Assembly (NCBI GenBank): GCA_028023455.1
Contig: JAQFVV010006255.1
Location: 3,410,001-3,474,000 of the forward strand
DNA from: Epiperipatus broadwayi
Lineage: Eukaryota > Onychophora > Udeonychophora > Euonychophora > Peripatidae
Reading direction: 5' to 3'
DNA length: 64,000 nucleotides
This document shows positions 1 to 11,914 of this stretch, in pieces (the stretch's first letter is position 1; each line of letters starts with the position of its first letter). The translations under genes and the position numbers were made by a program. The notes under the pieces were generated by a model. The model was given only the letters and a program-made list of their open reading frames with translations, was not told where the DNA came from and ran no database searches.

Positions 1-1053
1 CTCATGTGATGCTAAAAACTTGAGTAAAAATGTATATTTATTTATTAACTTTCAATTAAAATATCTAGATATAAACAGCATATGGAAAGGTTTAATAAAA
101 GGCAGTGGATAGAGTTTTATAGGCAAGTGAAGAGGTTTTGTTTTCAAATCAGTCACTGTACTTGTGCAAATTCATCTTTTGTTTAAAAGTTGAAAGAGAA
201 AATTATAAGTTTACTGTAGTGTGTGTATTTATATGTTTTTATTTTTGTAAAATTAAATGAAAATTTTTTTTTATAACAATATAACATTTAAATAATAATT
301 TTATTTAAATATCAATGGAAGTACAATATCAATCAGAAAATAATCATTAATAAATAAATAAAAAAGAGAAACACCTCAATAGCACATATATTTTTTAAAA
401 ATTATAAATGGAATTTTCAATTTAAAAATATAATTACATTGCTTTATGTATTTTTTACAAAAACTTTTTGTAGTGATAGAAATGAAGACTTTTAGCTGTT
501 CATATTTTGTCCCTCTAGTGACCATTTGATTAAATTTTCAGGTTTTTATTTTTAATGAATTAACCTTTATTCCTTATTATATTTTCAACAATTTTAAGAT
601 ATTTTTTACAAATATAAATTATAAATGAAAGTCATTTTTAAAAATAATATTTCAACTTTCAAATAACAAAAAAATAATAAACTAAAATACATAAACAGAA
701 CAATGGCTTTTGTTCTTTCACAAATGCCGATAGAATTATTTAATGAATGAAATTAAATTTGTTTTTATTTCATTTCTAAAGTTCAACAAATTATTGTTCA
801 GATTATATAAAGTAATGAAATTCTGTTTTAAAAATTTAAATTTCACATATAATTATTAAAAATTAACAAAAAAAAAGTTGCTATGGTGATTATGAAAGTG
901 TTTCTTTTTTAGCTAATCACAATTTCCTGCTTTATCACATGTCTGGAATTAATTGTCTTTTTTTAAAATAGATATTTTCAAATAACATCTGATTGTAATA
1001 ATAATTATTCTTGGCAAAAAAGAAATTTTAATAAATATTTTGTAAAAATATTC
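1..1053. other. A+T-rich non-coding DNA
   Basis: No coding region, RNA gene or clear repeat was recognised. The sequence is long A and T runs with frequent stop codons in all frames. Confidence 0.6.
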
Positions 1054-1336
1054 ACAAATATATAAATATACAAAATTAAAAGTGTGTGAAGCGCTTGAAA
1101 GAGAAGCTATAGAGATTCAAAAATTATTAAACGCTAAGCGCTTTCGAGGCCATTTGCCTCATATTCATAGTGACAATTGCTATGAATATGAGGCAAATGG
1201 CCTCAAAAGCGCTTAGCGTTTAATAATTTTTGACTCGCTATACCTTCTCTTTTAAGCGCTTCACGCGCTTTTAATTTTGTATATTAAAATATCAAGTGAG
1301 AAGTTTAAAATTCTTAATAGTTTACAAATATATAAA
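1054..1336. mobile_element. Foldback element A with 13-bp TSD
   Basis: ACAAATATATAAA occurs at 1054-1066 and again at 1324-1336. Between the copies lies a near-perfect inverted repeat (1067-1283). Its arms pair from TATACAAAATTAAAAG inward to CTATGAATATGAGGCAAATG, around a small loop near 1171-1179. About 40 nt (1284-1323) on the right side have no partner on the left. The arms are richer in G+C (AAGCGCTTAGCG) than the flanks. No open reading frame and no hammerhead core were found. The design matches the other foldback elements of this window. A classical MITE would have symmetric ends and usually a shorter duplication. Confidence 0.8.
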
Positions 1337-3226
1337 GAAAATATAATTCTCATTTTGTAAATCTAAACAAAATCTTGAACACTCTCAAGAGCTTTCAGAT
1401 CTCAGGGCTGAGAATAAAAAAATGATCAATCAGCAACACTATTAGCTTATTTTTATTACATTCTTTATATGATACAGTCATTTTTAGATTGTTTTTTAAT
1501 TTAATAAATCAATATATTTCCCATACAATAAAGTCTAACCTGGCAAATATTGTTAAAAAATATCTGTGAATGAATTTAAACCAAAGAGTCTAAGATGCTC
1601 CCAGCCTACTTGTGTAAATGTAAAGTCTTTGGGAGTGCCACTGTAAGATTAAATACATTTTATTTCATTCAAAATATGTTTATATCACTAAGAGCAAAAA
1701 TATATAATGTTTGGCTTATGTATTTCAGTTTATTATTTTATTCTATATTTGCAAAGTTGAAGTATTATTTCTAAAAATGCTTTTTATATGATGAAGAACA
1801 AAAATGTATTTATTAAGACAAAAAGCACAAAATATTAGCAGATTAGTCACTAGAAGGCTTTTTAAAAAGAGCACAAGGAAAGAAGTAAACTATATGTATT
1901 TACCTCATGGTACCAAATATGATTAACATTTCATTCAAGCAGATGGGAAAATAGAGACTCCCCCTGATTTATGACTTGTTACAACCAAAAATTGTCCACC
2001 ATTACTCACTGATCTCCTGATATTGGATCATTTGTCCCATAGTCACATAAACCAAGTGTAATTTTTTTTTTGGAATTTACATTTCTATAATTAAATGTTA
2101 TCCTATTCCTAGATGGAATTTTATGATATCTTGAATGAAATATTAATAAAAATTATTCAATCTTTCTTAAAAAAGTTTAATAAATTTAAAATAACAGCTG
2201 CTGAAGGTTCCAATCCTTGAAGAAATCAAAAACAATTCTTTTCAGGTTGGAACTGAATCAGCAATATTTGTAGAGAGAAACCATGAAAAAAACAAAAGTT
2301 TATAAATACACAAGCTTGATAATTAGTACACTAGATTAATGATTATAAAAGCATCTCTAGAAGGACTAGTATTGTCACAATGAATGAGATTAGTAATCAT
2401 ATATGCTAGAATTCTAAAGACAGGATTACTGAAAAAGCATCAATTTTGGCAAAAATCTAAACATCTTTTTTGTGATATTCATTTAATATTAATCTAATTA
2501 AATCAGTAAAATATTAGTAAATTAAATATATCATTGAATGTCTTAAACCAGAAAGTGCCAGAAACAAATATCATATTTTAAAATTTTCTTAAAAATTTAG
2601 AAAACTAAAGTCATAGTGTGATTGGAAAAATTATTCAGCAACATTATTTATACAGAAACTATTCCACAAATTTGACATAAATGCAAAACTATAGCACCTT
2701 AAAAACCATATAAACCCAAAAATGATTCAAAAATTATCATCTATTATCATTATTAGGTGATCATATAAATTTGAAAAAATCACATTACCAAAATTTTTTC
2801 CAATAGTTGAAAGCCATATATCTATAGAACATACTGAATTTAGGCCAAGATAAAGTTATTATGAACAAGTTTCATCTTTAACAGCTCACATTAAAAAATA
2901 TTTTCCAAATAAATTAAAAGCTGGTGCTATCTTTATTGATTTGTTCTCTGCTAATAATTTTATTTGGAAAAATGGTCTTCTAAAAGTTTCTAAAATTCTT
3001 AAATGCAGGAAAAACCTTCACTTTAGTTGACAAAATGCTCTACAATAGAAAAATACAAGTGATAAATAAATAGTTTTGTTTGAATATGTGATCTACTCTT
3101 TGGCAGAACTACTATACATATATCAACTATATCTATATATGTTTTATTTTTTCCATAAAAAATCAAAAAGAAAAAAATTAATATGTTTAGAAAGCATAAA
3201 AATAATATATATATCCCTAAAAGCCA
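1337..3226. other. A+T-rich non-coding DNA
   Basis: Nothing recognisable. Open stretches are short and lack any family motif. Confidence 0.55.
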
Positions 3227-3300
3227 GTAAGCACTTAGACAATCACAATATCAGTAACAATCAACAATTTCATACTGTTGTCAAGGCAACCTCCTTTTAG
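3227..3300 (+). repeat. Dispersed repeat, copy 1
   Basis: The core with CAATATCAGTAACAATCAAC followed by CTGTTGTCAAGGCAACC recurs at 28881-28960 on the opposite strand and at 30945-31030 on the same strand. Similarity with the 28.9-kb copy appears to extend left of this core (GTGATCTACTCTTTGGCA near 3088). It is a moderately diverged interspersed repeat of unknown class. A short open frame across it (3076-3300) has no recognisable motif and is not called as a gene. Confidence 0.6.
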
Positions 3301-3762
3301 CAATAAAGGTAGAATATATATTTAAAAAAACAAATCTAGAATTAACATACTTTGCAAACAAATAATAATTGGAAAATAAAAGTATGTTAGAAATTAGGAG
3401 AATAATTTAATTTGTTTAGGAAACAAACCTTTAGGCAGAAATTAAATAATCAGTGAGAGCAAACACAATTCCAACATAAACTAAATTATGGAACCAAAAG
3501 GCACAAGAATACAAAACAAAGAGCATACTAAACAAAACAATTAAAATTTAAAAATTCATAAAAAATTCAAATCCCATAAAAAGGTATCAATATCCATTTA
3601 GTAATTAATGGTGATAAATGCAAATAGTTAAAAAAATTAATTCCACAAAGTGGAGAAAATTGATTAATTTACTGCAAAGAGTGTTCAAAAGGCAAAGATG
3701 TTCATTAAAAAAAATTGCAGTCAGAGCATGACTGTCACTGGATAATGCTATAACATTAGAAC

Positions 3763-3830
3763 TTATAACAGCATTTGACCATTAAACAGGCAAAACTCTT
3801 CAGAGATGGTGATCATGTGATGTTTAGTGC
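3763..3830 (-). repeat. Fragment of the ACTAGT-family foldback element
   Basis: ACCATTAAACAGGCAAAACT and GAGATGGTGATCATGTGAT match the terminal parts of the element at 4157-4502, but the body is missing. It is a deleted or partial copy. Confidence 0.5.
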
Positions 3831-4156
3831 TTGACCATGTGTGGTTTACTATTAAATCTGGAAAAAATGCTTTTAAAATTTTGAAAAAAATGAGCCACTT
3901 CCCATAAACTTTTCTAATAATATAACTTGCCAAGTTTTTCAACAATATATAAATCAAGACCAATTCATTACATTTTTTAATAACATTTGTCAAATTTTAT
4001 GCACATACCATTTTTCATAGGGATTGACACTTTTTTGGATTTTTTGCCCATTAAAAATGTTTATTTTTTATGCTTGCAAATTGGTTTGATGTGTAAAGAT
4101 TATTATCAAGTCTGCTTTTAAATTACATGTGGCCCATGGATTTATTGTAATCAATT

Positions 4157-4502
4157 ATTTTAGGTTTAACAAACAGGCAAAAGCTCTCCATATAGTAGTG
4201 CCACCTTGTGCTAACCAGAGTAATCAATGGATGCCAGAAGGCTTGTGCATAAAATCCCTATCTAGTGCCTACTCATCCAATATCCACAGACTAGTTTCTG
4301 GCTTGTGGCCTTCGTCAGTGAGAAACTAGTCTGGGGATATTGGATGAGTAGGCACTAGATAGGGATTTTATGCACAAGCCTTCTGGAATCCATTGATTAC
4401 TCTGGTTAGCACAAGGTGGCACTACTATATGGAGAGTTTTTGCCTGTTTACTAACAGTTAAGTGCTAGCATGAGATGGTGATCATGTGATATTTTAGGTT
4501 TA
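4157..4502 (-). mobile_element. Foldback element B (ACTAGT family) with 12-bp TSD
   Basis: ATTTTAGGTTTA flanks the insertion at 4157-4168 and 4491-4502. The insert is an inverted repeat (4169 to about 4450) with arms of about 120 bp. Each arm includes CTCTCCATATAGTAGTGCCA, a CCATTGATTAC stretch and TCCAATATCC. About 40 nt on the right, ending GGTGATCATGTGAT, are unpaired. Related copies lie at 31624-31870, 46239-46393 and 52135-52525, where the same tail reads CACATGATCACC at the left end. The tail therefore marks one fixed end of the element, and this copy is on the - strand. The loop carries a hammerhead-like core (4284-4322). Confidence 0.85.
4284..4322 (-). ncRNA. Hammerhead ribozyme motif, ACTAGT family
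   Basis: Read on the - strand: CTCA, then the conserved box CTGACGA, a stem II with GGC and GCC around CACAA, then GAAA, the self-complementary ACTAGT, and C followed by TGTGG. This is the type I hammerhead order: stem I, CUGANGA, stem II, GAA, stem III, H17, stem I. The predicted cut follows GUC, between 4289 and 4288. Stem III is a 6-nt palindrome with no loop, which is characteristic of ribozymes active as dimers. Weak points are one mismatch in stem I and an A/A pair at the base of stem II. Confidence 0.7.
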
Positions 4503-6779
4503 TTTTCAAAATAAATATCTCATTTTCATATTTGAACACATTAATTGTTATTCAATCAATGTTTGTTATGAGAATATATTAATTTTATATTTGTTTTCTA
4601 AATAAATAATTTTATATTTTTAAACACATGCCATTTATTCTCTTTTATATACATATTTACAATTTTTTAAGAAAAAAAAAAGAAATTATTGATTAGCTTA
4701 TTCTGATAATGATGTGATGTTGATGTGATATGATGCATTGTAACTTCTCCTTATACGGAGTCAGGAATCTCTCAGCAACTATGCCCAGAGAAATCTGTTA
4801 GCCATTTTATCTTCCTTTTCCATTCTCCACCCTAAGTTTTCCCATATCCTGCTGCATGCCATTTCCACAACATAATCTTTGTCAACTCCATGGATTTTAT
4901 ATCTAAATCCCCCTTATCTTTTCCCAAACTCAGTATAAAAATCAACAACCTACTATGAAAATGGCTTTTTCTAAATGATAGTCATAGTAATTACAAAATT
5001 TTACAGAATCTCTCACTTTATTTAATATTTTTCATCAGTCATCATTTATGCTAATGAAATTGCTGATTTCACAAAATAGATTTTGTTTAGAAATTTAAGT
5101 CTCTCAATAGAATATAAAGACTTTGCAAATTATTTTCAAAGATTGAGGTTTTTATTCTTAATCTAAAAAAGACAGTGTACCTATATTTTCATTTAGATGA
5201 CAAGGAAATATCTTATAATTTATGATATCTGTAAACTTTGCTATTCAGACATAGGAGTTTCATATCCATAACTGACTAATGCAATTTTTCATGTACTCAG
5301 TTGAATATTTATGTGAAGTGCGATGATTACTTCCATATATCATTCAGACTTTGTATAGACAATAAATTATAGCTACTTTATTTTTAACATTTATCTGGCA
5401 TTGCCAATTTTAGTCAATCTTTCTCAATAAAAACTTATGTAATCTTAAAGCCTTGTATAATGGCTGGAGATTTGACTTTACAAGTTTTTTTTATTACAAG
5501 GAATTTTCTTTAACTAAATTTATTTTGTTGATTCAAAACTGCTAATAAACTGTACTTTTTATTCTTAATCTATATCTTAATATTGCTTGTAATTTGAAAT
5601 ATTTTTTCAATAATCTAGACTTTTCTTTGATTATCACTAAGTTCAAATGCTATTTATGTCACAAATAAATATTTAATTTATTTATTTACTTACAGAAATC
5701 ATTGTATATTTTTGTTAATTACCCTTTGGCAGTTGTTACTATTGAATATTACATTTATTTTTGGTATTAAAAAAATATCAGGATAAATGTCTATTTAATA
5801 GATTTGATTAAAAATGAATAAATTATTTTTCTACATGTAAATAGCTCAAGATTTCTGTATTTAATCCAGAGAAAAAGAGTAAAAGGTCAATCATGTTCAT
5901 TTAGATGCCTTCATATATGCTCAAATGTTATATAAGTTGTTAAGCCACTACATAGTGATCAGAAAGACTACTTTATGTGGTCGTGAAAATAATTATAATC
6001 ATCAGAATTAGAAAAAATTTCTTACAATACCAATTTTAATGTTTATAAACTCCTTATAAACGAGTGTTAAGAAAAGGTAATTTAAATTTAAAATTTCTAT
6101 TGCTCTAAGTATGCTTTCGGCGAGCAAATTTTTAAAAATAATGTTGTGACTATCAATTGTCACGAATTAGTGTTAACATTAAAAAACGAGTGTTATTAAA
6201 GCAATCCTGAATTATTGCGATTGCGTAGTCTTTTTTTTTTTTTAAATTTATTAATCTAATTTTTTATAAATAAGCTCCACTTTTAAACGTAATATGTCAA
6301 TAACATAGTTAAGTATGTTTTTTTTTTAAATTTCGCTTTTCAATCAAATTCATTATTTTATTTTTAATTAATTTTTTTATATCAATAAATGAATGTTTAG
6401 GTTTTAAAAAAGTTGAAAAATCTATATCTATTGTTGAAAGGATTTTTTTTATTATCGTTGATTATTGTTGATTTTAACTACAATACTGTATTCAATTTTT
6501 TGCTTGTTGTTTTTGTTGATTTTATAATATATTCAATTTTTAAATTATATGATATTATAGACACGCACAGAACTGTTTAAAATGTAAATTACATAGGTAT
6601 GTTACTGTCAATGAATTTTGGTATTCACATAAAGACTTGAATGGTATAAATGCAATAGACACCCAGTGTACATAATTTCTTAAATTTTTATATCGTTAAT
6701 TAATTTAATGTGTACTTTATTTTTAAATATATTTATATGCAATTAAATACTGACTAATGCTATACTAGTAATTTATGAA
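4503..6779. other. A+T-rich non-coding DNA
   Basis: No gene or element recognised. A small hairpin, GTGACTATCAATTGTCAC, lies near 6146. It is too short to classify. Confidence 0.5.
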
Positions 6780-7680
6780 TAAAATACAAAATCATATAGT
6801 ATTACAAACTAACCTAGAAACAAAATTTTACTCAAATTCTCTCACATCATGGTTTCATTTATTAACAAATAGAGCTTCTCAAGAAAAATTCAACAAGATA
6901 CAACATATATATAGAAAACAAAATAGTCTTCGCATAATTTCCTTCAGAACCCAACCACCCATTCAAAGGATGGTTTCATGGGATTGATGGCCTCAAATTC
7001 AAGAAGATTTATTATCAATATTTCTTTGACTGTTCTTTTTAATTGTATTTTCACCATAAAAAATAACCCCTGCATTGCCAAGCAATAGTTTATGACTTGT
7101 ATTTAGTTCAGGTATATAAAAAACTGAACTGTGATACCTATTTTTAACTATACTCTTATGAACTTTAACTCTTTCATTAAGACTTAATTTACTTTGAACT
7201 ATATAAATTTTATGACAACTGCAAGGAATCTTATAAACTTTACCAGCAATAAATGTCATAAAATTTATATAGGTCAAAGTAAATTAAATTCTAATGAAAG
7301 AGTTAAAGTTCAGAAAAGTAGAGTTAACAATACATATCATAGTTCAGCTTTGTATATTTATGAATTGAGTACAGGTCATACAATATTATTTGACAATTCA
7401 GATATTATCTTTTAGTAAAAAAAAAAAATTAAAAAGAAAAATGAAAGAAGCACTCATGATAAATCTTGAATCTGAGGCCATCAATGATATTAAAGATAGT
7501 TGGTGTTGAAGTGAATTATGGGAAGCTATTTTATTTTCTGTATATATGTTGTTTATATCTTGTTGAATTTCACTTGAGGTTTTTTTGTTAATAGATGAAA
7601 TCATGGGTCTTGAAAAATTTTAGTAAAATGTTTTTTTTTTTGGGGTGGTGGTGGCTAGTTTTGTAATGTTATATGATTTT
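6780..7680. mobile_element. Inverted pair of truncated Penelope-like elements
   Basis: This is an approximately 900-bp imperfect palindrome centred near 7230. Each arm encodes the GIY-YIG endonuclease end of a PLE, reading outward. The - strand (7277-6999) shows VYKIPCSCHKIYIVQSKLSL and NERVKVH; the + strand (7194-7415) shows CHKIYIGQSKLNSNERVKVQ. Outside the coding parts the arms still pair, for example AATTCAACAAGATACAACAT near 6888 against the reverse complement near 7545. Both copies are truncated at almost the same point inside the endonuclease, and both are pseudogenes. In the family the GIY-YIG domain nicks the target for reverse transcription. No target duplication was identified. Confidence 0.75.
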
Positions 7681-7895
7681 CTATTATATATATATAAACA
7701 TCAAAAAATCAAATTTATAATACAAAAATTTATACAATTTAAATATTTTGAAAATTACATTAAATATCATAATAATATATATTATATATTCTTTAAACGT
7801 AGAATAAATTTAAAGTTCTTAGCTAATCAGATCACTTGTTAAATCATGCATTTAATTACTGAGTAATATAAAAACCAACCAAAGTCTTCAGGCTG

Positions 7896-7930
7896 TGTAT
7901 GTTTCAAGGCCAACACTTTTCATCAGCTGC
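7896..7930 (-). ncRNA. Degenerate hammerhead-like motif
   Basis: Read on the - strand: GGCAG, CTGATGA, AAG, TGTTGGC, CTT, GAAAC, ACATACACAGCC. Both catalytic boxes and a 3-bp stem II are present in the right order. The cleavage triplet and stem III are not clear, so this is probably a decayed copy of another retrozyme family. Confidence 0.45.
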
Positions 7931-7935
7931 CGTAG

Positions 7936-9000
7936 AGTGTAATTAATTACCAAATCATTGTACACATTCTTATAAAAGAAACACGATGTTAAAGCATGAA
8001 TAAGTCATAAATATCAATACTTATTTATATATTATATATGCAAATATGTATATGAAATGAAAAAGACATTCTTACTAAATTTCTTTTTATCATTTGCATA
8101 CTGACAATGAGAGTTTAAAATATTTAAAATGTTTTTAACTTTATAATAAAAAGACAAAGTTTTTCTAGTGATTTTATCATAATAGTTAATCCTATTTGAA
8201 AAGAAAAAGAAAAGCATATAGAATTACTCAATGAGAATGTTTTGGTTGTGCAATTATTTCACAATAAAATAATTGTTCAATATTGTCATGGTTAATTTAA
8301 TTTTTTTTTTTAAATTAAAACATCTTTATTAACATGGAATATATGTATATATGTTTTCAACTTTTTTATTTTTATTTTATTAGACCATTTGTCAAAAAAT
8401 CAGACGCTCTGTATTATATCTATGCATTTTGTAAAAACAAAAACAAAAAAACAACTCACTTATGAGATAAATTAGAGGTATCAAACATTCGAATCTCTAT
8501 GTATGTGTAACACTACTCTCATGATTATATAAAATGAATCACCTGTATATGCATCCTGAGTTCATTAATCATGAATGAAATCATATTTGTATTGTCAGAC
8601 AAAAATAAAAGATTAAAATATGGAGATTATCATGAACGTATGTAAAGAATATCATAGATATTTGAATAGTATTGAATTTAAAAGTCTATATCCTGATAAA
8701 TGATTATATCCTGATAAATGGCTGCAGAAAGTAGTTTGCTATTAATTGAAAGAAGACAAATTCCTAATGTCCACTTCATACATTCTTGTCATTGCAGCTG
8801 TTATTACTATGTGATTATTCATATAGTATACAAATATGGATTGGCTGTTCACCAACACACATTAGCCAGCATGGTGAGTTTATTGGCTTTTTACTTCTGA
8901 GTTTAACATCAAGAAACACCATGGTCTTTCTTCTCAGTTGCCTAATAAGGCAGAATGAATGTATGTGTAAATGATAAATATTTTTAATAGATATATACAA
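7936..9000. other. Non-coding DNA upstream of the RTE element
   Basis: Mostly A+T-rich. From about 8718 the composition becomes more balanced and may already belong to the 5' untranslated part of the RTE element, but no protein motif supports this. The short open frames at 8718-9000 are not recognised. Confidence 0.4.
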
Positions 9001-9150
9001 TCATGACAGACAAAAATAAATCATGGCCCTTATTCCCAGGATGCTGTAAAGTCACCAACCAAGGCAGTGGTTGGTGGCCAAAGATGGAGGGTGCTAAGAA
9101 TCCCCTGATTGTGGACCTAGGCTGCCATTTGTTGTTGACTTTTTATTTGG

Positions 9151-9860
9151 GTACCTACAACTTCAGATCACTTTCAAGTGAAGGAAGATTGCAAAAATTA
9201 GAAGAAAAACTGTCTTATATTAAATGGGACATTATTGGACTTTGCAAACTTAGATGAAAAGGTGAAGAGAACTTATTTAAAAAGTAGACATGTACTCTAC
9301 TACAAGGCACAAATATTGGAAATACAAGTGGAGTAGGATTCATTACAAATAAAAAATGGAAGAACAACATTGTGGAGATTGATGGTGTATTGGATAGAAT
9401 GGCAATATTAGTTATACAACTTAATAGCAGATACCAAATGCAGATAATTCAGGTTTATGCCCCAACAAATTCTCATAATGATGAAGTAGTAAAAGATTTT
9501 TATACGGATGTACAAAAAACTTTTGATCAGAGTAAACATTTTAAAATTGTTATGGGAGACTTTAGTGCTAGAATTGGTAAACAAATGAAAGATGAAAGTG
9601 CTGTAGGTAATTTTGGTTTTGGTAATAGAAATGAGAGAGTACATAGTATTGTGGAGTTTGCAGAAAAAGAAAATATTTATATTATGAATTCTTTTTTTGA
9701 GAAAAATGTTAAGAAGAAATGGAGATGGAAGCATCCAAATGAAATTACAGCAGAATTGGATTATATTTTGACTAACAAAAAATACATATTTCAAGATTGT
9801 AATGTTCTTAATAAATTTAACACAGAAAGAGATCATTGATTAGTAAGATGTAAGTGTTAA
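9151..9860 (+). pseudogene. APE endonuclease domain of the RTE element
   Basis: The family enzyme is a metal-dependent nuclease that nicks the genomic target to prime reverse transcription. Visible motifs in order are YNFRSLSSEGRLQKLEEKL and WDIIGLCKLR (about 9166-9254), QVYAPTNS (about 9448), GDFSARIG (about 9559), KWRWKHPNE (about 9717), AELDYILTN (about 9751) and ERDH followed by a stop where the family has SDHRLV (about 9826). The stop after LCKLR and the one replacing the residue after DH break the frame. The central block (9372-9839) is open for 155 codons and well preserved, so the copy is moderately old. Confidence 0.85.
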
Positions 9861-10355
9861 TGCAAAACTAGAGAGACAAAAATTATTAAGAAAAACAATA
9901 TTTACAGTTGATATTCCTAATCTTCAGAAATATTCTAATGAATTTAAATTAGAACTTACAAATTGGTTTCAAGTATTAGTAGATTTTGAACATGATTCAG
10001 ATTTGAATAAAATTAATATGAAAATAACTGATACAAAATAACTGCAACAAAAATAGCTGGTAGAAAAAAGCAGCAATTGACCAATAAAATTTCTACTGAG
10101 ACTAGAGAATTTATGAAGAAAAAAAGGAATATGAAGATATACAAAAATGATGCATTAAAACAAATTGATTATGTAAAATGGTGTGGAAAAGAGTTGAAAA
10201 TGATATAAGAAATTATAACTGTGAACTAGCAAGGAAAGCTGTAGCAGAGAATAAAAGTCTCAAGAGTGTAAAACAACATTTTGATATTGGTAAGAAATTT
10301 ATATCTGCAATAAGAAAAAAAAAATGGAATTATTATTAAAAAGAAAAATGACATC

Positions 10356-11791
10356 ATGAAATGGGTAGAAGACTTCTATCAAGAATTATATAGTAATAAA
10401 GAACAAGTATCTCCTATATCTATTATATTTTCTGAATTGCCCAGAATTTTAAATGAAAAAGTGAAACATGCAATTAAATTTATGAAGAAAGGAAAGGCTC
10501 CAGGTAATGATGGAATTATAATTGATATATTAGAAGAAGCAGGTGAAAATACAGAATTTTTTTAGCAAAGTTATATACCAAATGTCTAATTGATAAAGAT
10601 CTACCAGATGATTGGAAGAATGCAGTATTAATATTAATATTTAAAAAAGGTGATAAAGAAGATATTGGAAATTACAGACCTATCAGCCTTTTATCAGTTT
10701 TATACAAAATTTTTACCAAGATAGTTACAACTCGTCTATAGAGAATATTGGATTTCCACCAACCAAGAGAACAAGCTGGATTTAAAAGTGATTTTAGTAC
10801 AGTAGATCATATCCAGGTATTGAGAGAAGTTATAGGAAGAATAAATGAATATGAGTTGCCATTATGCTTTGGATTTGTAGATTCTAAAAAGGCATTTGAT
10901 TCTATAAACATTTCTTCAGTGATTAAATCATTGGATCATCAAGGTATAGATCCAGGATATTGTCATATTTTAAAGAATATTTATAAAAATGCAACAGCAA
11001 TAATTAGATTACATAATGATACTAGGAAAGTCAACATTGAAAAGAGTGTAAGTCAGGGTGACTCCATATCTCCAAATTTTTTTACATCAGTCCTGCAAGA
11101 AGTATTTTGTGGATTAAAATGGGAAGCTAAAGGGGTGAAAGTAAATGAAGATTATTTAAGTCATTTAGATTTTACAGATGATGTAGTTGTTTTTACAAAT
11201 AATGCTTTAGAGCTGCAGGAAATGTTGCAGGAGTTATTATATCAAAGTAGGAAAGTAAGACTAAAGATAAATGTTAAAAAGACTAAAGTAATGTTTAATG
11301 TATTTTCTCAAAATATAAAAATAAAGATTGATTATGATGACTTAGAAGAAGTTAACAGCTACAAATATCGTTGTCAGACTATTAATACAGATGGAAATAT
11401 AATGGATGAAATTAATCATAGAATTAAACTTGGTTGGAGTGATTTTGGTAGAAATAACTTGATACTAATAGGAAATATGCCTATAGGTTTTTCAAAAGGA
11501 AGGTTTTTAATAAATGTGTTTTACCAGTTCTTACTTATGGATCTGAGACTTGGACACTTAATAGAAGAACAATACAGAGGCTTCAGACCTCTCAAAGAAG
11601 TATGGAGAGATGTCTGCTGGGAGCAACAAGAAGAGATCAAAAACGCAATATATGAGAAAGAGATAACTATAGAAATTTTTAAAAGACCCAAGAGTTTGAA
11701 TGAAAGATGTGAATTAAAGAAAATTAACATTTGGAAGAAGTTATTGAAAGACAAACTAATTTTTAAAAACTTCTCAACCAATAGCATTTAA
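10356..11791 (+). pseudogene. Reverse transcriptase domain of the RTE element
   Basis: The family enzyme copies element RNA at the nicked target. Motifs in order are KGKAPGNDGIIIDIL (about 10492), YRPISLLSVLYKIFTKIV (about 10675, in another frame), QAGFKSDFSTVDHI (about 10771), FVDSKKAFDSI (motif A, about 10873), VSQGDSISPNFFTSVLQEVF (motif B, about 11050) and LDFTDDVVVF (motif C, about 11165). In motif C the usual FADD reads FTDD; the two aspartates remain. After 10748 the frame is open for 347 codons. Near 11510-11640 the conserved C-terminal wording (LPVLTYGSETWTLNRR) sits in a different frame, so at least one frameshift is present there. Confidence 0.88.
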
Positions 11792-11854
11792 ATATGAAGA
11801 GAAAGAAAAAGATAAAAATAATGATTTTAAATCTCACACACATTGAAAGAGGAT

Positions 11855-11894
11855 GCTCTGAGGAAGGGACTTGCTATTGTACTGAAATGTCAGC
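11855..11894 (+). ncRNA. Hammerhead-like motif downstream of the RTE element
   Basis: In order: GCT (stem I), CTGAGGA, a poorly paired AGGGACTTGCTATTGTACT stretch, GAAATGTC, then AGC that pairs with the GCT. Both core boxes and a GTC cleavage triplet are intact, but stem II is decayed. It lies just past the RTE 3' end and may be a separate insertion. Confidence 0.45.
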
Positions 11895-11914
11895 TGTTTA
11901 GCTATTTTACTACA

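Larger units (their letters stand above)
9003..11840 (+). mobile_element. RTE-type LINE retrotransposon, nearly complete, defective
   Basis: One non-LTR retrotransposon in disrupted reading frames. The order is APE-type endonuclease (about 9150-9860), a linker, reverse transcriptase (about 10450-11290) and a C-terminal region to about 11790. Family motifs are clear, but stops and frameshifts (for example at 9255, 9837, 10563 and 10739) make it non-functional. The wording of the domains (RSLSSEGRLQKLEEKL, YGSETWTL in the alternate frame near 11535) matches the RTE/BovB-like group often annotated as craniofacial development protein 2-like. A second copy lies at 21460-23560 on the - strand. The exact ends and target duplication were not determined. 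Confidence 0.9.

Noticed and set aside
9053-9076. Perfect 8-bp hairpin CACCAACC-AAGGCAGT-GGTTGGTG
   Set aside because: It is real but short, and not repeated elsewhere in the window; no role can be assigned.
9408-9836. A 142-codon open frame on the - strand
   Set aside because: It is antisense to the well-supported RTE endonuclease and has no motif of its own.
11521-11787. An 88-codon open frame on the - strand
   Set aside because: It is antisense to the RTE C-terminal region.
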